DNA of 64,000 bases, taken from NCBI RefSeq assembly GCF_019219095.1, contig NZ_JAHUWH010000002.1, positions 248,001-312,000 of the forward strand, given 5' to 3'. The notes beneath the pieces were generated by a model. It worked only from the letters and a program-made list of their open reading frames with translations. It had not been told where the DNA came from and did not search any database. Positions 20,097-29,647 of this stretch are shown in pieces. Both the position numbers and the translations under genes were made by a program. The DNA is from Acidovorax sp. sic0104 (GTDB lineage: Bacteria > Pseudomonadota > Gammaproteobacteria > Burkholderiales > Burkholderiaceae_C). The number at the start of each line of letters is the position of its first letter. Positions within the stretch are counted from its first letter, which is position 1.

Positions 20097-20442
20097 ATGC
20101 TCGCTCCAGCCTGATTGGGGGCGAAGGCATCGCGCCTTCAGCACTCTCCCACCGGCCCATGGCAGTCCCCTGCCCTGGGCCGTTTCTTCGTGCGCACCCA
20201 TCCGCTCTCCCGGCCCGCAGGGGCGCAACCACAGCTGCAACGCCGGGCCTGCCAAGCTTTGCATGCATTGGCCGCTTGATCGCTATATAGTGCGTCGAGA
20301 CCTCCTGGCGGTGCACCCGAGCACGGGCATGCCATGCGCCAGGAAGCCTTGCGAAGGTGCGGCCAGCACTGCTTTGCTCCCCTGCTGCGCGAGGCGGGGC
20401 GAAGAATCGTCGGCACCTTGGCACCCGGTGGGAGATCAATCC
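20097..20442. other. Intergenic region before the GGDEF/EAL gene
   Basis: 346 bases with no supportable gene. It holds a small hairpin around GGCGAAGGCATCGCGCCTTC, and a TATATA box near 20284 whose spacing from TTGCAT (20259) is long (19), so I do not call a promoter. The open frame of the next gene extends back to 20263 but lacks a ribosome site there. Confidence 0.5.
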
Positions 20443-22908
20443 ATGGATGTGTCGCAGCCTGTTGAGCGGAGTCCCCTGCAGCTGACCCTGCGGCTGACCT
20501 GGCCCTTCATCGCGATGGTGCTGCTTCTGGCCGCCTGCGCCACCGCCAGCCTGTATGTACTGTCCACCGTGCGCGCCTTCGTGGCGGGCGAGAGCCTGTG
20601 GACCAAGGGGCAAAAGGACGCCATCTATTACCTGGGCCAATACGCGGCCAACGGGTCTCCCCAGGCGTTCGATCGGTTCACGCAAGCCATGGAGATTCCG
20701 CTGGGCGATCGCTCGGCCCGCCTGGCGCTGCAGCCCGGCCAGGTGCAGGTGCACCTGGCGCGGGAGGGTTTCCTGCGCGGCGGCAACCACCCCGACGACA
20801 TCGACAACCTCGTCTGGCTGCTGCGCTACTTTCACCGCTTCGACATCGTGCAAAGGCCCATGGAGTTCTGGCTGGTGGGCGATGAGTACATCAGCGCGCT
20901 GCGCGATCTCTCGCACGAGATCCGCCACGAGACGGAACTGGGCCAGGTGGACGAGATCACGCGCGTGCATTGGCAGGCCACGATCCGCGACATCAACGCC
21001 GGCGTGACCCCCGTCGCGCGCAGCTTCAGCGAGGCGCTGGGCGACAGCTCGCGCCACATCGTGCAGGTACTGATGTGGCTCAACGCCGGCATGGCTGCCG
21101 CGCTGATCCTGCTGACCCTGTGGCATACCCACACCCTGCTGGCCCAGCGCCGGCGCATCGAGCAGGCCCTGGGCGCCGAGCGAGAACAGGCCCGCACCAC
21201 TCTCACGGCCATCGGCGACGCGGTGGTCACCACCAACATCCGCGGCGAGGTCGTGTACATGAACCCTGCAGCCGAGCTGCTGCTGGACCACCGCGCGCAG
21301 CACGCGGCTGGATGTCCGCTGCAGGAAATCCTGCGGTTCGAAGGAGACGGCACCGACGCCCCGGCCGCGACGGCGCTGGTGGAAAACATCCTGCGCCACG
21401 AAGGTTCCCCGGGTCCCGCGAGCGACCCTGTCCACCGCATCGTGGTGCGCCCCGACCACTCGGTCGTGCCCGTCAAGCTGATGGGGTCGGCGCTGCGCCA
21501 CCTGGGTGGGGTGACCGGCGCGGTGCTGGTGCTGCACGACGTCACGCGCGAGCAGCACTACGTGGAGCAATTGTCCTGGCAAGCGAGCCACGATGCTCTG
21601 ACGGGGCTGGTGAACCGGCGCGAGTTCGAGCTGCGGCTCGAAGCCCTGCTGAGCCGACCGCGCCAGCCGGGCCGCGAGGGCTCGCTGCTGTACGTAGACA
21701 TGGACCAGTTCAAGCTCATCAACGACACCTGCGGCCACCAGGCCGGCGACGAGATGCTCCGCGAGGTCTGCCGCATGCTGCAAAGCCACCTGCGCGAGGG
21801 AGACACGCTCGCGCGTCTGGGCGGCGACGAATTCGGGATCCTGCTCAAGGACTGCCCGGCCGGGCCATCGGCACGCATTGCCGAGCAGTTGCGCCAGGCA
21901 GGCCAGGACCTGCGCCTGCACTGGGAAGGCCAGGAGCTCACCACGGGCCTGTCCATCGGCATGGTGCAGCTCATTCCAGCACTCACATCGATCCAGGAGG
22001 CCATGCGCGTGGCGGACATGGCCTGCTACCGCGCCAAGGAAGGTGGCCGCAACCGGGTGTTCATCTACCAGCCCGAAGACATCGAGATGACCCGGCGCGA
22101 AGGAGACATGGACTGGGTCCGCCGCCTGCGCCTGGCCCTGGAGCACGACCGGTTCGAGCTGCATGCGCAATCCATACGATCCCTGCAGTCTGGCGGCGGC
22201 GAAGGCCTGCATATGGAAGTGCTTCTGCGCCTGCGCAGCGAAGATGGCGAACTGGTCGCGCCCGGCACCTTCATACCGGCCGCAGAGCACTACGGCATGA
22301 TGCCGTCCATCGACCGTTGGGTGATCCGGCACACCCTGCTCGCCCTGGCACAGCACCAGTGCGCCCCCGGCGCGCTGCCGCTGCACACCTGTGCCATCAA
22401 TCTGTCGGGCACCAGCCTGGGAGACGACAGCCTGCTCAAGTACATCCGGACCGCACTTGCCGAATCTGGGCAGGACCCGGCGGTGCTGTGCTTCGAGATC
22501 ACCGAGACCAGCGCCATCTCGCATCTGCCCAACGCGGTACGCCTGATGAAGGAGCTGCAGCAGCTGGGCTGCCGGTTCGCGCTGGATGATTTCGGTGCGG
22601 GGATGTCATCCTTCACCTACCTCAAGCACCTGCCGGTCAACTACCTCAAGATCGACGGGGCCTTCGTGAAGGACCTGCTGCACGACCCGACCAGCCACGC
22701 CATGGTGGAGATGATCCACCGCATCGGCCATGTGATGGGCAAGGAGACCATTGCCGAATTTGCTGAATCCGAGGCCATCGTGGATGCACTGCGCATCATC
22801 GGCGTGAACTACGCCCAGGGCTACGCGGTGGCAAAGCCCGTTCCACTGGCGGAGTGCCTGGGAGCACAGGCGTCCGCTACGCTTGGCGCCCCTTCCACAG
22901 CCACCTGA
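20443..22908 (+). CDS. Membrane PAS-GGDEF-EAL cyclic-di-GMP protein
   Basis: 821 aa. Order: transmembrane helix (about 20-40), a periplasmic sensing region to about 200, a second helix (205-225), a PAS domain (about 245-365), GGDEF (about 375-540) and EAL (about 550-810). The cyclase motif GGDEF near residue 461 is intact and preceded by an RxxD inhibitory site (REGD). The phosphodiesterase part has EVLLRL in place of EALLRL, but keeps NLS, EITET, DDFGAG and the KIDG lysine, so both activities are possible. Start ATG 20443 follows GGGAG by eight bases. Its 3' end overlaps the convergent EamA gene by 32 bases. Confidence 0.93.
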   Translation: MDVSQPVERSPLQLTLRLTWPFIAMVLLLAACATASLYVLSTVRAFVAGESLWTKGQKDAIYYLGQYAANGSPQAFDRFTQAMEIPLGDRSARLALQPGQVQVHLAREGFLRGGNHPDDIDNLVWLLRYFHRFDIVQRPMEFWLVGDEYISALRDLSHEIRHETELGQVDEITRVHWQATIRDINAGVTPVARSFSEALGDSSRHIVQVLMWLNAGMAAALILLTLWHTHTLLAQRRRIEQALGAEREQARTTLTAIGDAVVTTNIRGEVVYMNPAAELLLDHRAQHAAGCPLQEILRFEGDGTDAPAATALVENILRHEGSPGPASDPVHRIVVRPDHSVVPVKLMGSALRHLGGVTGAVLVLHDVTREQHYVEQLSWQASHDALTGLVNRREFELRLEALLSRPRQPGREGSLLYVDMDQFKLINDTCGHQAGDEMLREVCRMLQSHLREGDTLARLGGDEFGILLKDCPAGPSARIAEQLRQAGQDLRLHWEGQELTTGLSIGMVQLIPALTSIQEAMRVADMACYRAKEGGRNRVFIYQPEDIEMTRREGDMDWVRRLRLALEHDRFELHAQSIRSLQSGGGEGLHMEVLLRLRSEDGELVAPGTFIPAAEHYGMMPSIDRWVIRHTLLALAQHQCAPGALPLHTCAINLSGTSLGDDSLLKYIRTALAESGQDPAVLCFEITETSAISHLPNAVRLMKELQQLGCRFALDDFGAGMSSFTYLKHLPVNYLKIDGAFVKDLLHDPTSHAMVEMIHRIGHVMGKETIAEFAESEAIVDALRIIGVNYAQGYAVAKPVPLAECLGAQASATLGAPSTAT

Positions 22909-23911
22909 CCCCCAGGCCCGCTGCGCCGCTGGCCAACACCACACCGGGCACGACCAAGGCCAGTGCAGCCCAGCCATGGCGGTCCAGCGGTTCCGCCAGC
23001 AGCCATGCAGCACCCAGCGCCGTGAACACAGGCACCAGTGCCGCCGACAGCGCCGCACGGGCTGCGCCCAGCCGGGCAATGGCGGCCGAATAGGCCACCA
23101 GGCCCAGCACACCAGCCATCGCCCCTTGCCCCAGCGCCTGGACGGCCACATCGCGCCAGGGCGCAGACACCAGCCGGGGAGCGCCCCACACCGCCACCAC
23201 CGGCAGCAATGCCAGGGCCGACCCCAGGTTGACCAGTGCAGCCCCCTGCCACGGCGACAGGCCGCTACCGCGAAACGCCAGGGTGTACACGGCCCACATC
23301 GCCGCTGCCAGCACGAACAGCAGGTCGCCGCGCCAGGCGGCCAGTCCGTCGCGCCACGCCCCCATGCCCAGCACCCCCACGCCCGCCAGCATCAGCACCA
23401 GGCCCAGCGCGCTCACCCGTCCGGGCCACTGCCCCTGCACCACACCACCGGCCAGCGCGACAAACAGCGGCATGCTGGCGGCCATGAAAATGCCCATGTG
23501 CGCGGCAGGCGCCCACTGCACCCCGGCCAACACCACCAGGCCGAACGGCAACCCGCCACACATGACCAGCAGCATGAGCCTGCTCCTGGAAACCGACGCG
23601 GGCCAGCCGGCACGCCGGCACCACAGCGGCGCCAGCAACAGCGCGGGAACCCCGTAGCGCAGTACCGCCAGCTCCACGGGCCCGAGCGAGGTGGTCACGC
23701 CGTGGCGCGAGGCGATCTGCCAGCCGCTGCCGATCAGCGCCGCCGCAAGGGCCGCGAGCGCCCCTGTGACCAAGTCGGCGCGTGAACCTGCCGGAGTACC
23801 CGCAACAGCGGTCTGCCGCCTCTCCGAGACCGCTGCCAACGGGCGGGCCGCCGCGTCGTGGCGGGATGAAGTGGTGCAAGCCGAAGCATCGCGAGGCGGT
23901 GAAGAAGACAT
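22877..23911 (-). CDS. DMT-family (EamA) transporter
   Basis: 344 aa inner-membrane protein with about ten transmembrane segments arranged as two EamA repeats (about 45-175 and 190-330). The family motif region WxxAYALSF-like is seen as AAMWAVYTLAFRGSGLSPW. The N-terminal 40 residues are hydrophilic. I start at MSSSPPRDA; 25 more codons are open upstream. It is 81 bases downstream of an AraC-type regulator on the same strand, which may control it. Substrate (metabolite export) is unknown. Confidence 0.85.
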   Translation of the reverse strand: MSSSPPRDASACTTSSRHDAAARPLAAVSERRQTAVAGTPAGSRADLVTGALAALAAALIGSGWQIASRHGVTTSLGPVELAVLRYGVPALLLAPLWCRRAGWPASVSRSRLMLLVMCGGLPFGLVVLAGVQWAPAAHMGIFMAASMPLFVALAGGVVQGQWPGRVSALGLVLMLAGVGVLGMGAWRDGLAAWRGDLLFVLAAAMWAVYTLAFRGSGLSPWQGAALVNLGSALALLPVVAVWGAPRLVSAPWRDVAVQALGQGAMAGVLGLVAYSAAIARLGAARAALSAALVPVFTALGAAWLLAEPLDRHGWAALALVVPGVVLASGAAGLGVRWLWKGRQA

Positions 23912-23992
23912 GGGCCCGAGTCTGGCGCCGAGCCCCGCCCATGGGCTATCAAATTCCTGCGCTCGCGGCCACAAGCAGCGCCGCACCGGACA

Positions 23993-24784
23993 TCAGCAAG
24001 CCCGCAGCGCCGACCGGGCCTGGGCCAGCGTGACCCCCACCTCGCGCCGGAAGACGGCGCCCAGGTGGCTCTGGCTGCAGTACCCCAGGTCATGGGCCAG
24101 CGCGGCCAGATCAGCCTCGCCTTCTTCCAGCCGCTGCAAGGCCGACACCATGCGCAAGCGCTGGCGGTAGCCATGAAGGCTCTGCCCCAGGTACCGCCGA
24201 AAGAGGTGCGCCAGATGGAATGCAGAGCAGCCGGCCACATCCGCCACGTCGTGCAGCGACCAGCGCTCCCCGGACGCAGAGCTGACCTGCAGCGCCATGA
24301 ACCTGCGCGCGCACGCCACGCTGGCGGGCGTAGCCAAGAGCGGCAGCGGCACGGCACGCACCCCAAGCCCTAGCACGGCGCTCAGCGCTTGCGACGTGCC
24401 CTCAGGGCCTGTGCCGCCGCCCACGCGCCACTGCGTGCGCACATGCCACATGGCGCGCGGGGACAGTGCCCTGACCTGCGGGCCGGCAGATGCAAGTGCA
24501 CCGGGCTTCGGGGCGCCTTCGCTGGCCACGATGCTGGTCTGGTCCTTGTGCTGCAGGGGGCGCATCTGGTACGCCAGACCCTGGGGCAGGCACAGCGCCG
24601 TCAGGCCATCGAGCAGGACCACCACACCGGCCAGCTGGAACTCCAGCAGGCCGTCCGTGGGCAGCACCCACCGCCCGGAAGCAGCTTCATAGGGGGCGCT
24701 CCACTGCACAGGCACGGCATGCTTGCGCACCCGCTCCACGGTCCATGCCGCATCCGCTTGCAACAGGGTGCGCTGCTGGGGCAT
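23993..24784 (-). CDS. AraC-family transcriptional regulator
   Basis: 263 aa. The N-terminal half is a cupin-like sensing domain. The C-terminal half has two helix-turn-helix units, DVADVAGCSAFHLAHLFRRYLGQ and LAALAHDLGYCSQSHLGAVFRRE, the second being the AraC signature. Likely regulator of the EamA transporter just downstream; the ligand is unknown. Confidence 0.9.
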   Translation of the reverse strand: MPQQRTLLQADAAWTVERVRKHAVPVQWSAPYEAASGRWVLPTDGLLEFQLAGVVVLLDGLTALCLPQGLAYQMRPLQHKDQTSIVASEGAPKPGALASAGPQVRALSPRAMWHVRTQWRVGGGTGPEGTSQALSAVLGLGVRAVPLPLLATPASVACARRFMALQVSSASGERWSLHDVADVAGCSAFHLAHLFRRYLGQSLHGYRQRLRMVSALQRLEEGEADLAALAHDLGYCSQSHLGAVFRREVGVTLAQARSALRAC

Positions 24785-24829
24785 GGCCGATAGCGGTCAG
24801 ACAACGCCCAGGTGCAGCGCCCCGTGGCC

Positions 24830-27259
24830 CTACCGCGCCTTCTTGAAAGGCTTGTTGCCACCCTTGCCCGCGCCCCCCTGCGCCGGCCGGCCTGCAACGC
24901 TCTGCCCGGACCCGGTCACGCGCGGCGGCAAGCCCGTGTGCTGGGTCAGGATGCGGCCCTTGGTGGGCTGCTGCACGCTGCGCGAGGCGGGTGCGGCGGC
25001 TGGCTTGGCCGACGAGCCCGCAGGTGTCGAGTTCTTGCGCCGCGCGCTCTGGTAGCCGCCGTCGGTGAGCGGCTGGAAGGTCGGGATCAGGTGATGCTTG
25101 CCATTGCCGATCAGGTCCGCGCGGCCCATCGCCTTGAGCGCATCGCGCAGCAGCGGCCAGTTGTTCGGGTCGTGGTAGCGCAGGAAGGCCTTGTGCAGGC
25201 GACGGCGCTTTTCGCCGCGAACGATGTCCACCGCCTCGCTGTCCCGGCCGATCTTGCGCAGCGGATTCTTGCCCGAGTGGTACATGGCCGTGGCCGTGGC
25301 CATGGGGCTCGGGTAGAAGGTCTGCACCTGGTCGGCGCGAAAACCATTCTTCTTGAGCCAGATGGCGAGGTTCATCATGTCCTCGTCGCTGGTGCCCGGG
25401 TGCGCAGCGATGAAGTACGGGATCAGGAACTGCTTCTTGCCCGCCTCTTCGCTGAACTTCTCGAACATCTGCTTGAACTTGTCATAGCTGCCGATCCCCG
25501 GTTTCATCATCTTGGTGAGCGGGCCCTGCTCGGTATGCTCGGGAGCGATCTTGAGGTAGCCGCCCACATGGTGCTGCACCAGTTCCTTCACATACTCGGG
25601 CGACTTCACGGCCAGGTCGTAGCGCAGGCCCGATCCGATGAGGATCTTCTTGATGCCCTTCAAGGCCCGGCCACGGCGGTAGATCTTGATGAGCGGGCCG
25701 TGGTCGGTGGTGAGGTTCTGGCAGATGCCGGGATAGACGCAGCTGGGCTTTCGGCAGGCGGCTTCGATCTCGGGGCTCTTGCAGCCCAGGCGGTACATGT
25801 TGGCAGTCGGCCCGCCCAGGTCGCTGATGGTGCCTGTGAAGCCCTTGACCTTGTCGCGGATGTCCTCGATCTCCTGGATGATCGAATCCTCGGAGCGGCT
25901 CTGGATGATCCGGCCCTCATGCTCGGTGATGGAGCAGAAGGTGCAGCCGCCAAAGCAGCCGCGCATGATGTTGATCGAAAAGCGGATCATCTCCCAGGCC
26001 GGGATCTTGGTCGCTCCGTCGTGGCTGCCGTTCTCATCGGCGTAGCTCGGGTGCGGGCCGCGCGCGTAGCTCAGGTCGAACACGTGGTCCATCTCGGCCG
26101 TGGTGAGCGGGATGGGCGGCGGGTTGATCCACACGTCGCGCGCCGTCACGCCCTCCCCGTGCGCCTGCACCAGCGCGCGGGCGTTGCCGGGGTTGGTCTC
26201 CAGGTGCAGCACGCGGTTGGCATGGGCGTACAGCACGGGGTCGCTTTTCACCTGCTCGTAGCTGGGCAGGCGGATCACGCTCTTGTCGCGCGGCGGCACC
26301 TTGAGCTTGGCCTTGAGCGCAGGGTTGGCGACGAACTGGATGGGCTGAATGGCCTGATTGGGATTGTTTTGGCCGCCAGCGCTTGCTGCACCTACGCCAG
26401 CAGCTATTGATTCAGGAGCATCTTCCTTGCTGCAGGTGCTGCCCTGTGCAGCCGCCTGCTCGCTGGTCGTCATGTAGGGGTTGACGTGCGCCTCGACACG
26501 GCCGGGCTCGTCCACCGTGGTGGAGTCGATCTCAAACCAGCCCTTGCCGCTCTCGTCATCGGGTCGGCGCACGAACGCCGTGCCGCGCACATCGGTGATC
26601 TGCTCCACCGGCTCGCGGGCTGCCAGGCGGTGCGCCACCTCGACCAGCGCGCGCTCGGCGTTGCCGTACAGCAGCAGGTCGCACTTGGCGTCCACCACGA
26701 TGGAGCGGCGCACCTTGTCGCTCCAGTAGTCGTAGTGCGCGATCCGGCGCAGGCTGCCTTCGATGCCGCCCAGGATGATAGGCACGTCCTTGAACGCCTC
26801 GCGGCAGCGCTGGCTGTACACGATGGCCGCACGGTCGGGACGCTTGCCGCCCACGTCGCCGGGGGTGTAGGCATCGTCGCTGCGGATCTTGCGGTCGGCG
26901 GTGTACCGGTTGATCATGGAATCCATGTTGCCAGCCGTCACGCCCCAGAACAGGTTGGGCTTGCCCAGCACCTTGAAGGGCTCGGCACTTTGCCAGTCGG
27001 GCTGCGCGATGATGCCCACCCGGAAGCCCTGGGCCTCCAGCGTGCGCCCGATCACGGCCATGCCGAAGCTCGGGTGGTCCACATACGCATCGCCCGTCAC
27101 CAGGATGATGTCGCAGCTGTCCCAGCCCAGTTTCTCCATCTCGGCGCGGCTCATCGGCAGGAACGGGGCCGTGCCAAAGCGCTTGGCCCAGTACGGGCGG
27201 TAGCTGGTCAGTGGCTTTGCGGCGCGCGCAAAAAAGGAGACGTCGACGGGGGCGTTCAT
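24830..27259 (-). CDS. YgiQ-family radical SAM protein
   Basis: 809 aa. An N-terminal region of about 370 residues (starting [19 protein letters not shown]) precedes a radical-SAM core. The [4Fe-4S] cysteines are in [10 protein letters not shown] near residue 435. A basic, low-complexity tail ends the protein. Biochemical function of YgiQ proteins is not established. Unusually, residues about 280-299 ([17 protein letters not shown]) are encoded by a complete copy of the genome's hairpin repeat (26365-26420), inserted in frame in a variable linker between conserved blocks. Confidence 0.92.
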   Translation of the reverse strand: MNAPVDVSFFARAAKPLTSYRPYWAKRFGTAPFLPMSRAEMEKLGWDSCDIILVTGDAYVDHPSFGMAVIGRTLEAQGFRVGIIAQPDWQSAEPFKVLGKPNLFWGVTAGNMDSMINRYTADRKIRSDDAYTPGDVGGKRPDRAAIVYSQRCREAFKDVPIILGGIEGSLRRIAHYDYWSDKVRRSIVVDAKCDLLLYGNAERALVEVAHRLAAREPVEQITDVRGTAFVRRPDDESGKGWFEIDSTTVDEPGRVEAHVNPYMTTSEQAAAQGSTCSKEDAPESIAAGVGAASAGGQNNPNQAIQPIQFVANPALKAKLKVPPRDKSVIRLPSYEQVKSDPVLYAHANRVLHLETNPGNARALVQAHGEGVTARDVWINPPPIPLTTAEMDHVFDLSYARGPHPSYADENGSHDGATKIPAWEMIRFSINIMRGCFGGCTFCSITEHEGRIIQSRSEDSIIQEIEDIRDKVKGFTGTISDLGGPTANMYRLGCKSPEIEAACRKPSCVYPGICQNLTTDHGPLIKIYRRGRALKGIKKILIGSGLRYDLAVKSPEYVKELVQHHVGGYLKIAPEHTEQGPLTKMMKPGIGSYDKFKQMFEKFSEEAGKKQFLIPYFIAAHPGTSDEDMMNLAIWLKKNGFRADQVQTFYPSPMATATAMYHSGKNPLRKIGRDSEAVDIVRGEKRRRLHKAFLRYHDPNNWPLLRDALKAMGRADLIGNGKHHLIPTFQPLTDGGYQSARRKNSTPAGSSAKPAAAPASRSVQQPTKGRILTQHTGLPPRVTGSGQSVAGRPAQGGAGKGGNKPFKKAR
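26365..26420 (-). repeat. Comamonadaceae-type hairpin repeat inside the YgiQ gene
   Basis: On the minus strand, a GCTCCTGAATCAATAGC-type first arm is followed by a second GCGCTGGCGGCC arm, the same bipartite layout as the intergenic copies at 41534, 44771 and 52541. Length is a multiple-of-three insertion that keeps the YgiQ frame open. Confidence 0.6.
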
Positions 27260-27417
27260 TCAAGGGGGCGCGCGGCCAGCCCTGGCGGGTGGGCTTCGTG
27301 GGGCGCGGCTGTGGTGGGTAACACGCGATTTTACGTGAGCGGGCACTTTTTGTCGCCCATGCGCCCTTGCCCCTCACCTTTGCAGGTTTGATGGAGATCA
27401 CGCATATACTTGCTTAT

Positions 27418-27437
27418 GTCAATTAATTAGATGACAA
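27418..27437. promoter_or_regulatory. Candidate autoregulatory operator
   Basis: Inverted repeat TGTCA-N10-TGACA with an AT-only spacer, in an otherwise GC-rich region. It straddles the first ATG of the MarR-GNAT gene, where a MarR-type repressor could block its own transcription. Confidence 0.45.
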
Positions 27438-28420
27438 AAGCAATCATGAACAGCAATGCTCCTGCGACAGGCAGCCCCTCCATGGCCAACGCGCCCGTTT
27501 CGCCCGAGGCCGTCAAGGCCGTGCGCCGGTTCAACCGCTTCTTCACGCGCCGCGTGGGCGTGCTCGACCCTTACCTGGGCAGCGACCTGTCATTGACCGA
27601 CGTGCGCGTGCTCTATGAGCTGGCCCACCGCGACATGCCGGTGGCCAGCGAGCTGGCGCGTGACCTGGGCCTGGACGGGGGGTATCTGAGCCGCATCCTG
27701 CGCCGCTTCGAGACCGCAGGCTGGATCAGCCGCAGCGCTAGCGAGCGGGATGCGCGCCAGAGCGTACTGACCCTTACCGCCGCCGGGCGCGGTGCGTTCG
27801 AGCCGCTGCAGCAACGTTCACGCGACGAAGCGTCTGCCCTGCTGGCCCCCCTGCCGGTGGCACGGCGCCAGGAGGTGGTCGATGCGATGGAGCGCATACA
27901 AGCGCTGCTGGAGCCGTCCCCTGCAGCCAACGCGCCCGCCAGGGTGGCAGTGCTGCGCGACCCCGTGCCCGGCGATATCGGCTGGGTGGTGCAGCAGCAT
28001 GGCGAGACCTACTGGCGCGAATACGGCTGGGACGGCCGCTTCGAGGCGCTGGTGGCGGACATCGCCGCGCAATTCCTGACCAAGTTCCAGCCCGACTGGG
28101 AGCGCTGCTGGATCGCCGAGCTGGACGGCGAGCGCGTGGGCGCCGTGTTCGTGGTGCGCAAGTCCGCCACCGTGGCCCAGCTGCGCATGCTCATCCTCTC
28201 GCCCAAGGCGCGCGGACTGGGCCTGGGCGCGCGACTGACCGACGAGTGCATCGCTTTTGCCAGGAGCAAGGGCTACAGCAAGATGGTGCTGTGGACCAAC
28301 AGCTGCCTGACTGCCGCCCGCGGTATCTACGCCAAGCGGGGTTTCAAGCTGGCCAAGTCCGAGCCGTACGAAGGATTCGGGCAGCAATTGGTGGGGGAGC
28401 ACTGGGAACTCAGGCTCTGA
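27431..28420 (+). CDS. MarR-type regulator fused to GNAT acetyltransferase
   Basis: 329 aa. Residues about 20-155 are a MarR winged helix (DLSLTDVRVLYELAH, DGGYLSRILRRFETAGWI, then SERDARQSVLTLT as the wing). Residues about 165-329 are a GNAT acetyltransferase with LRMLILSPKARGLGLGARLTDECIAFA as the acetyl-CoA-binding region. This fusion is known in many bacteria, but target genes and acetyl acceptors are generally unknown. ATGs at 27431 and 27446 are both possible; no good ribosome site distinguishes them. Confidence 0.9.
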   Translation: MTKAIMNSNAPATGSPSMANAPVSPEAVKAVRRFNRFFTRRVGVLDPYLGSDLSLTDVRVLYELAHRDMPVASELARDLGLDGGYLSRILRRFETAGWISRSASERDARQSVLTLTAAGRGAFEPLQQRSRDEASALLAPLPVARRQEVVDAMERIQALLEPSPAANAPARVAVLRDPVPGDIGWVVQQHGETYWREYGWDGRFEALVADIAAQFLTKFQPDWERCWIAELDGERVGAVFVVRKSATVAQLRMLILSPKARGLGLGARLTDECIAFARSKGYSKMVLWTNSCLTAARGIYAKRGFKLAKSEPYEGFGQQLVGEHWELRL

Positions 28421-28517
28421 CAGGCGCATACCTATCGTGCAAGCACAGGGTGCAGTCGCACCGCATGTGCTGCCAACACGTGCCATCATTGCGCCACGCC
28501 CCCTACCACGCCGCGCA

Positions 28518-29033
28518 ATGACCGCCAGCTCCGCCCCCCTGATCCGCCCTGTCAGCGCCCGCGATGACCTGGAGCAGCTGACCCGCCTCATCCACTCTGC
28601 CTACGCGCCCCATGCCGCGCAGGGCCTGCGCTACTGGGGCACGCACCAATCGGTGCAGGACACGGCAAAGCGCTTTGCATCGGGCACCGGACTGGTGATG
28701 CTGGAGGGAAACGAGTACGTCGGGACCATCACGCTGCGCCCGCCCCAGCCGGAGTCTCCGGTGGCGCTGTACCGGGATTGCGGCGTCTGGACCTTCTGCC
28801 AGTTCTGCATTTCGCCGGATGCCAAGGGCCGGGGATACGGGGCGCAGCTGCATGCGCATGCCACCGCACTGGCGCAGCGCGCCGGCGCCAAGGTGATGGG
28901 CCTGGACACCGCCCAGCCCGCCGCGGCCCTGATCGCCATGTACGAATCGTGGGGCTACCGCATAGTGGGTGAATGCGACTGGAGGCCGCTGACCAACTAC
29001 ACCAGCGTGGTGATGTCGCGGCCTCTTGAATGA
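28518..29033 (+). CDS. GNAT-family N-acetyltransferase
   Basis: 171 aa single-domain acetyltransferase. The acetyl-CoA pocket is in FCISPDAKGRGYGAQLHAHATALA (split here as ISPDAKGRGYG and following helix), and the C-terminal YESWGYRIVGE strand is typical. Substrate unknown. It starts 97 bases after the MarR-GNAT gene on the same strand and may be co-transcribed. Start at MTASSAPL; a longer frame opens upstream without homology. Confidence 0.87.
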   Translation: MTASSAPLIRPVSARDDLEQLTRLIHSAYAPHAAQGLRYWGTHQSVQDTAKRFASGTGLVMLEGNEYVGTITLRPPQPESPVALYRDCGVWTFCQFCISPDAKGRGYGAQLHAHATALAQRAGAKVMGLDTAQPAAALIAMYESWGYRIVGECDWRPLTNYTSVVMSRPLE

Positions 29034-29078
29034 ATCTGTGATGCGCTGAAACTCAGCCCGCCATCGACCCTGAACGCA

Positions 29079-29279
29079 TCACCACTCGCCCGTCTCCCGC
29101 ACGCGCTGTGCCAGATCCGGCAGCCCATCGTCCATGGCCAGATCGCCGGCCACCGCGCCCACCGACGGCAGGGCCGCGTCACTGCCTGCCACGCTGACTG
29201 AAGACCGTGACAGGAACCTGCCAAACACGTGGCTGGTCAGGGTTTCGTGCAACGGGGCGATGAGCGGGATGGCAAACAT
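29079..29279 (-). CDS. Small hypothetical protein
   Basis: 66 aa, MFAIPLIAPLHETLTSHVFG at the N-terminus and a hydrophilic, acidic C-terminus. AAGGAA lies eight bases before the ATG, which supports translation. No recognised family, membrane helix or signal peptide is clear. It is convergent with the GNAT gene (45-base gap). Confidence 0.5.
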   Translation of the reverse strand: MFAIPLIAPLHETLTSHVFGRFLSRSSVSVAGSDAALPSVGAVAGDLAMDDGLPDLAQRVRETGEW

Positions 29280-29647
29280 GGCGGTTCCTTGGTTTCTTCG
29301 GTGGGCTGGGCGGCGACGCAGCAACACGACGGACAGATCTGATTTCGGCACGCAACGCTGAGAAATTGAAGGGGGACGGCCCCCCAAGGTACCCGGCGCT
29401 TCGAAAACAGTAGCGCGAGCTTAGAGCCCCGCCGCAAAAAACCAGTGTAGGAAGAGATGCCATTTGTGAGTGTGACCAAACGCACACTCGGGCGCGGTAC
29501 GGAGCCCTGCGACCCACTGGCGGTGCATTCGTGTGGCTTTCGTCACACACAAGGACAGTTTGCGGGCGCATCGCCAGCGCAAGCAGGCCATGGCCGGGCG
29601 TCACCACCGCCTTCCCGGGCCACCATGGGCCGTAAACTCACCGCCCC
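29280..29647. other. Intergenic region with inverted repeats
   Basis: 368 bases between the divergent 66-aa gene and the YigZ gene. It contains a GGGGGACGGCCCCCC hairpin (about 29370-29385), an inverted repeat GAGTGTG/CACACTC (29468-29489) and another, GTGTG/CACAC (29531-29548). No gene is supported. Confidence 0.5.

Noticed and set aside
20259..20290. Sigma-70 promoter before the GGDEF/EAL gene
   Set aside because: TTGCAT and TATATA are 19 bases apart and far from the start; not convincing without transcript data.
20026..22524. 832-codon minus-strand frame opposite the GGDEF/EAL gene
   Set aside because: Shadow of a clear PAS-GGDEF-EAL coding region.
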